Shown in pieces: positions 5,217-8,199 of a stretch of 8,199 bases of DNA (the first letter of the stretch is position 1; every line of letters starts with the position of its first letter). The stretch is taken from positions 8,054-16,252 of the forward strand of contig MIBK01000238.1 of NCBI GenBank assembly GCA_001829505.1. Direction: 5' to 3'. The notes beneath the pieces are model-generated. The model worked only from the letters and a program-made list of their open reading frames with translations, did not search any database and was not told where the DNA came from. Position numbers and translations under genes: made by a program. This stretch comes from Spirochaetes bacterium RBG_16_67_19. Lineage in GTDB: Bacteria > Spirochaetota > Spirochaetia > SZUA-6 > DRHE01.

Positions 5217-6443
5217 ATGAAGCGAGTTCTCGCGTCTCTGCTCCTGGGCGTCCTGCTGGTCGCTGCGCTGCCCGCGCAAAAGCTGGAGCTGTACTACTAC
5301 AAGCAGGAAAATCAGGAAGGCCTGAAAAAGCTCGTGGACGCCTTCGTCAGGGAGAATCCCGCCATCAGCATCGACCTGCTCATCATTCCCAACGACGCCG
5401 ACGCCACCATGGCCGCCCGGGCGGCCTCGGGGAAGCTTTCGGACATATTGCAGATGCAGTCCTACAGCCGGGTCTTCGAGTATGCCCAGAAGGGCTACGT
5501 CCTGGACCTGTCCAAGGAGCCCGTATTGGCCAAGGTCATCGATTCGGCCAAACCGGCGGTGACCCTCCAGGGCAAGCAGTGGGCGCTGCCCATGGACTTC
5601 GCGGGCATCGGCATCATCTACAACAAGGCCACCTTCGCCGAGTTCGGCCTGAAGCCCCCGGTCACCTACCGCGAGCTGGAGCGGGCGGTGAAAACCCTCA
5701 AGGACAACGGGGTCACCCCCTTCGCCGGCCTGCTGAAGGAGAACTGGTCCATCGGCCACTTCATCACCCTGGTGCACACCAGCCTGCTGGCAGAGAAGAA
5801 GATCCCGGTCGCCAAGTTCATCGCCGACATGGACGCCGGAAAATCCAGCTACGGGGTGGTGGACACGCGCAAGCTGTTCTCGCTCATCGACTTCTACCGG
5901 GCCAACATGGACAGCAACGCCGAGGAGATGAGCTGGAACGAGCAGCAGGCGGCCTTCGCCAACGGACAGGCGGCCATGATGGTGCAGGGCCTGTGGTCCT
6001 ACGGCGCGGCCATCGGCACCAACCCCTCCCTGGACTGCGGCTTCGTGCCCTTCCCGGTGTTCAACGATCCGAAGATGAACAAGTTCTACGCCGACGTGGA
6101 CTCCTGCTTCGGCATCTCCGCGCAGGCTTCCCCCGATAAGCAGGCGGCGGCCAAGAAGTTCCTGGCCTGGCTCGCCACGCCCCAGGCGGTGAAGATCTGG
6201 ACCACGGACTACAAGCTAACGCTGTCCTTCAAGGGCGCGGACCTCTCGGCCCTGAAGCCCCCCTTCGTGGAGCTGATGTCCACCGTGGGAAGGAGCGGGG
6301 CCTATCCTTGGGCCTTCTCCATGTACCCCACGGCCGTGTTCGAGGATGCGGTGAAGAACGGAGCCCAGGCCTACGTCTTCAAGAAGAAGGCCGCCGAGGC
6401 GGTGATCGCGGACATCGACCGGCAGTGGCGGGAAGCGCGGTAG
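5217..6443 (+). CDS. ABC sugar transporter, extracellular solute-binding protein (family 1)
   Basis: A 408-residue periplasmic binding protein of a CUT1-type carbohydrate importer. Residues 1-20 are a signal peptide (MKRVLASLLLGVLLVAALPA) that looks cut by signal peptidase I; there is no lipobox Cys, so it is probably soluble. The mature chain opens with the strand LELYYYKQ, then a helix ending VRENPAISIDLLIIP, SDILQMQSYS and the hinge segment WALPMDFAGIGIIYNKATFAEFGL, all typical of the family. AFANGQAAMMVQGLWS (252-267) and FLAWLATPQAVKIW are further signatures. Length is usual for the family. It lies 31 bp before the MalF-type permease and leads the operon. The ligand is probably a sugar or oligosaccharide; the sequence does not say which. 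Confidence 0.92.
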   Translation: MKRVLASLLLGVLLVAALPAQKLELYYYKQENQEGLKKLVDAFVRENPAISIDLLIIPNDADATMAARAASGKLSDILQMQSYSRVFEYAQKGYVLDLSKEPVLAKVIDSAKPAVTLQGKQWALPMDFAGIGIIYNKATFAEFGLKPPVTYRELERAVKTLKDNGVTPFAGLLKENWSIGHFITLVHTSLLAEKKIPVAKFIADMDAGKSSYGVVDTRKLFSLIDFYRANMDSNAEEMSWNEQQAAFANGQAAMMVQGLWSYGAAIGTNPSLDCGFVPFPVFNDPKMNKFYADVDSCFGISAQASPDKQAAAKKFLAWLATPQAVKIWTTDYKLTLSFKGADLSALKPPFVELMSTVGRSGAYPWAFSMYPTAVFEDAVKNGAQAYVFKKKAAEAVIADIDRQWREAR

Positions 6444-6445
6444 CG

Positions 6446-6461
6446 GCGCGCTCGACCGCGC
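6446..6461 (+). promoter_or_regulatory. Intercistronic hairpin between binding protein and permease
   Basis: GCGCG (6446-6450) pairs perfectly with CGCGC (6457-6461) around a 6-nt loop, two bases after the binding-protein stop and just before the GGGAG ribosome-binding site (6463-6467) of the permease. Stem-loops at this place in maltose-type operons are known to help keep binding protein in excess over permease. Seen: the inverted repeat. Inferred: function. Confidence 0.4.
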
Positions 6462-6474
6462 TGGGAGTCCGGCT

Positions 6475-7998
6475 TTGGTGGAATCCAGGTTCCGGCGCCA
6501 GCTTTTCTTCTGGATTTTCGTCCTTCCCGCCCTGGCGGCCTACGCCCTGTTCTTCCTGTACCCTTTCGCCCAGGGCATCCGCATCTCCTTCACCAACTGG
6601 GACGGGCTGACCCCGCGCGCCCCGATCAGCCTGCCGCGGGCCGAATTCGAGTCCCGCATCCTGCAGCGCCTGGCCCGGCCGGCGGACCGCGCCTTCCTGC
6701 TCGAGGTCTACCACCTCGACGAAGACGACGGCCTGTTCAAGCGCTACGAGCTCTCCGGCGCGCGGCGCTACCGGGTGTACGCCCTCCTGCGCGCCGCCGG
6801 CTGGCAGCCGGAAAACTACCGCTGGGTGGGCCTGGCCAACTACCTGGCCATCTTCAGCGGCCGGGTCGAGGAGCGCTTCTACCCCCGCCGCCTGCAGGTG
6901 CGCCATTTCAACCCCGACTCCAGCCTGCCCGGCGCCATCCTGGCCCGGGACTTCGAGCGGGTGATCCTGCCAGCCCTCCCCGGCGAGGAGGAGAGGGCAT
7001 TCCTGCGCTCTTTCTACGAGCCTTCCCCGGAGGGCTACACTCTGAAACCCGAGTACGACGAGTTCGCCCTGGAGGACCGCGTCTGGCTGCTGCCCGAGGT
7101 GGAGCGGGAGGGCGCTGTGGCTTCCACGAAGGTGGACCGCTTCCTGGAAGGGGTGAAAAACTCGGGGCTCTCTCAGGACCGGGGGGCGCTGGAGCGGGCG
7201 GTGGGGGATTTCCTGGCCAGCGGCCCCATCTCGGCGGCCGGCGCGGCCCAGGCCCGGCAGGCCGCGGAGGAGATGTTCGGCCTCGGGCGGCTGAAGAGCC
7301 TCCTGGCCTCCGCCTGGGTCCAGCAGAGCTTCGACCTGGGGGTGGTGGGCTTCACCCTGTTCTTCACGTTCTTCAATGTGCTGTGCTCCAACCTGCTGGC
7401 CTTCTTCATCGCCATGGCGCTGGACGCGCGCCTGAAGAGCCGCAACGCGCTGCGCAGCGTGTTCTTCCTGCCGAATGTGCTTTCCATGGTGGTGGTGGCC
7501 CTGGTCTGGTCCTTCGTCTTCTACCACCTGCTGCCGGCCCTCACGGGCATCGACAAGTGGATGGGCGACCCGGCCAAGGCTCCCTGGTTGATCGTGATGG
7601 TGCAGGTCTGGCGGGAGTCCGGCTACCTGATGGTCATCTACCTGGCCGGCCTGCAGACCATCCCCGCCGACGTGCTGGAGGCGGCCATGATCGACGGCAC
7701 CGGCTTCTGGGGCCGCCTGCGGCGCATCACCCTGCCGCTGCTGGTGCCGGCCTTCACCGTCTGCCTGTTCCTGAGCCTGTCCAACTCCCTGAAGTGCTTC
7801 GACCTGGTGTACGCCATGGTCGGCCCTTCCGGCTACGCGGTGGGCACCGTGCCCCTGGTCATGGACATCTTCTTCGACGCCTTCGCCAAGCGCCTGGCCG
7901 GCCTGGCCACGGCCAAGGCCATCCTGCTGTTCCTGGCCATCGTGCTGATCACCGGCGTCCAGTTGAGCGTCATGAAGCGGCGGGAGGTCCAGCAATGA
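6475..7998 (+). CDS. ABC sugar transporter permease, MalF type, with large extracytoplasmic insertion
   Basis: A 507-residue inner-membrane subunit of the importer. Six likely membrane segments lie at about 11-33, 289-316, 327-350, 370-394, 421-440 and 477-500. The cytoplasmic EAA loop that docks on the ATPase is clear: E402-A-A-M-I-D-G408 with L420-P421. Between membrane segments 1 and 2 are about 250 residues, far more than in ordinary permeases of about 300 residues. The usual NWDGL (41-45) and VGLANY (118-123) landmarks are kept, so there are two inserts, about 46-116 and 130-285, both charged and probably outside the membrane. E. coli MalF also has a large periplasmic loop, though elsewhere in its topology. 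TTG 6475 is 7 nt from GGGAG; GTG 6478 is an equally possible start. The stop overlaps the next start as ATGA. Confidence 0.9.
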   Translation: MVESRFRRQLFFWIFVLPALAAYALFFLYPFAQGIRISFTNWDGLTPRAPISLPRAEFESRILQRLARPADRAFLLEVYHLDEDDGLFKRYELSGARRYRVYALLRAAGWQPENYRWVGLANYLAIFSGRVEERFYPRRLQVRHFNPDSSLPGAILARDFERVILPALPGEEERAFLRSFYEPSPEGYTLKPEYDEFALEDRVWLLPEVEREGAVASTKVDRFLEGVKNSGLSQDRGALERAVGDFLASGPISAAGAAQARQAAEEMFGLGRLKSLLASAWVQQSFDLGVVGFTLFFTFFNVLCSNLLAFFIAMALDARLKSRNALRSVFFLPNVLSMVVVALVWSFVFYHLLPALTGIDKWMGDPAKAPWLIVMVQVWRESGYLMVIYLAGLQTIPADVLEAAMIDGTGFWGRLRRITLPLLVPAFTVCLFLSLSNSLKCFDLVYAMVGPSGYAVGTVPLVMDIFFDAFAKRLAGLATAKAILLFLAIVLITGVQLSVMKRREVQQ

Positions 7999-8199
7999 GG
8001 CCCGGGAAGCCGCGGAGGCCCAGGCGGCCGGCGGCCCTCGTCGCCCTGGAGGCGCTGATGATCCTGGCCGCGCTGGCCTTCATCTACCCGGCCCTGTTCG
8101 TGCTGAACAACGCCCTGAAGCCGGACGCGGACATCACCCTGCGTCCGGTGGCCCCGCCCACGCGCCTGTACCTGGCCAACTTCGCCAAGGCCTGGAGCC
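7995..8199 (+). CDS. ABC sugar transporter permease, MalG type (partial, 3' end outside window)
   Basis: The first 68 residues of the second membrane subunit of the importer. The N-terminus is very basic (MRPGKPRRPRRP), followed by one membrane segment at about 14-37 (LVALEALMILAALAFIYPAL). Then come NNALKPDADI and YLANFAKAW, which correspond to the N-S/A-x-K-P and N-Y/F-x-x-A-W landmarks of MalG-like subunits. The ATG overlaps the stop of the MalF-type gene by the ATGA arrangement, and GGGAGG (7982-7987) lies 7 nt upstream, so translation is probably coupled. The EAA loop and the remaining membrane segments would lie beyond the right edge. Confidence 0.88.
   Translation, partial: MRPGKPRRPRRPAALVALEALMILAALAFIYPALFVLNNALKPDADITLRPVAPPTRLYLANFAKAWS

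Noticed and set aside
4365..5777. 470-residue minus-strand open frame spanning the thioesterase and the start of the binding protein
   Set aside because: It crosses two well-supported plus-strand genes and the intergenic gap, with no recognisable motif.
5132..6139. 335-residue plus-strand frame overlapping the binding protein
   Set aside because: It is an alternative frame of a clear binding-protein gene that has a signal peptide and a strong ribosome-binding site.
6379..7995. 538-residue open frame on the minus strand opposite the permease, rich in His, Gln and Gly
   Set aside because: It is antisense to a permease with clear family motifs. High GC leaves few stops in this frame, and its composition is typical of a shadow frame.

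Overview
This is a GC-rich, densely coded bacterial window with three blocks: a leftward (minus strand) cluster of cell-envelope genes, a rightward two-gene pair, and a rightward ABC sugar-uptake operon cut by the right edge. Two lipoproteins with clear lipoboxes and a predicted outer-membrane barrel point to a diderm. High GC, surface lipoproteins, a stand-alone B12-dependent reactivation domain, a bacterial acyl-ACP thioesterase and a roughly 500-residue sugar permease together suggest a high-GC spirochaete relative or a similar anaerobe. That assignment is inference from gene content; the window holds no marker gene.

Layout. 1-151: the C-terminal tail of an unrecognised rightward gene, ending 25 bp from the end of the leftward cluster. 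177-3567 (minus): read 5'->3', a GTG-started envelope protein (signal peptide, CsgG/TolB-like N-terminal domain, Pro/Ala/Glu/Gln linker, predicted beta-barrel), then two tandem paralogous lipoproteins of four Ig-like repeats each. Spacers of 12-13 bp suggest one transcript, with a candidate promoter at 3614-3643. 3568-3687: the divergent intergenic region. 3688-5135 (plus): a B12-dependent methionine synthase reactivation-domain protein with a C-terminal Cys cluster, followed 8 bp later by an acyl-ACP thioesterase. 5217-8199 (plus): sugar-binding protein, a MalF-type permease with a very large extracytoplasmic insertion, and the start of a MalG-type permease, a typical CUT1 order. The ATPase is not in the window.

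How the genes work together. The three ABC genes form one importer. The three minus-strand genes look like an envelope or surface module of unknown function, with one membrane-anchored barrel and two lipid-anchored adhesin-like partners; the link is inferred from co-linearity only. The reactivase and thioesterase are close enough to be cotranscribed, but no obvious pathway joins them.

No RNA genes, CRISPR arrays, insertion sequences or phage genes were seen, and no gene-free stretch exceeds about 120 bp. Nothing here is clearly a new defence or mobile system. The most unusual items are the envelope module, the reactivase-thioesterase pairing and the enlarged permease loop.
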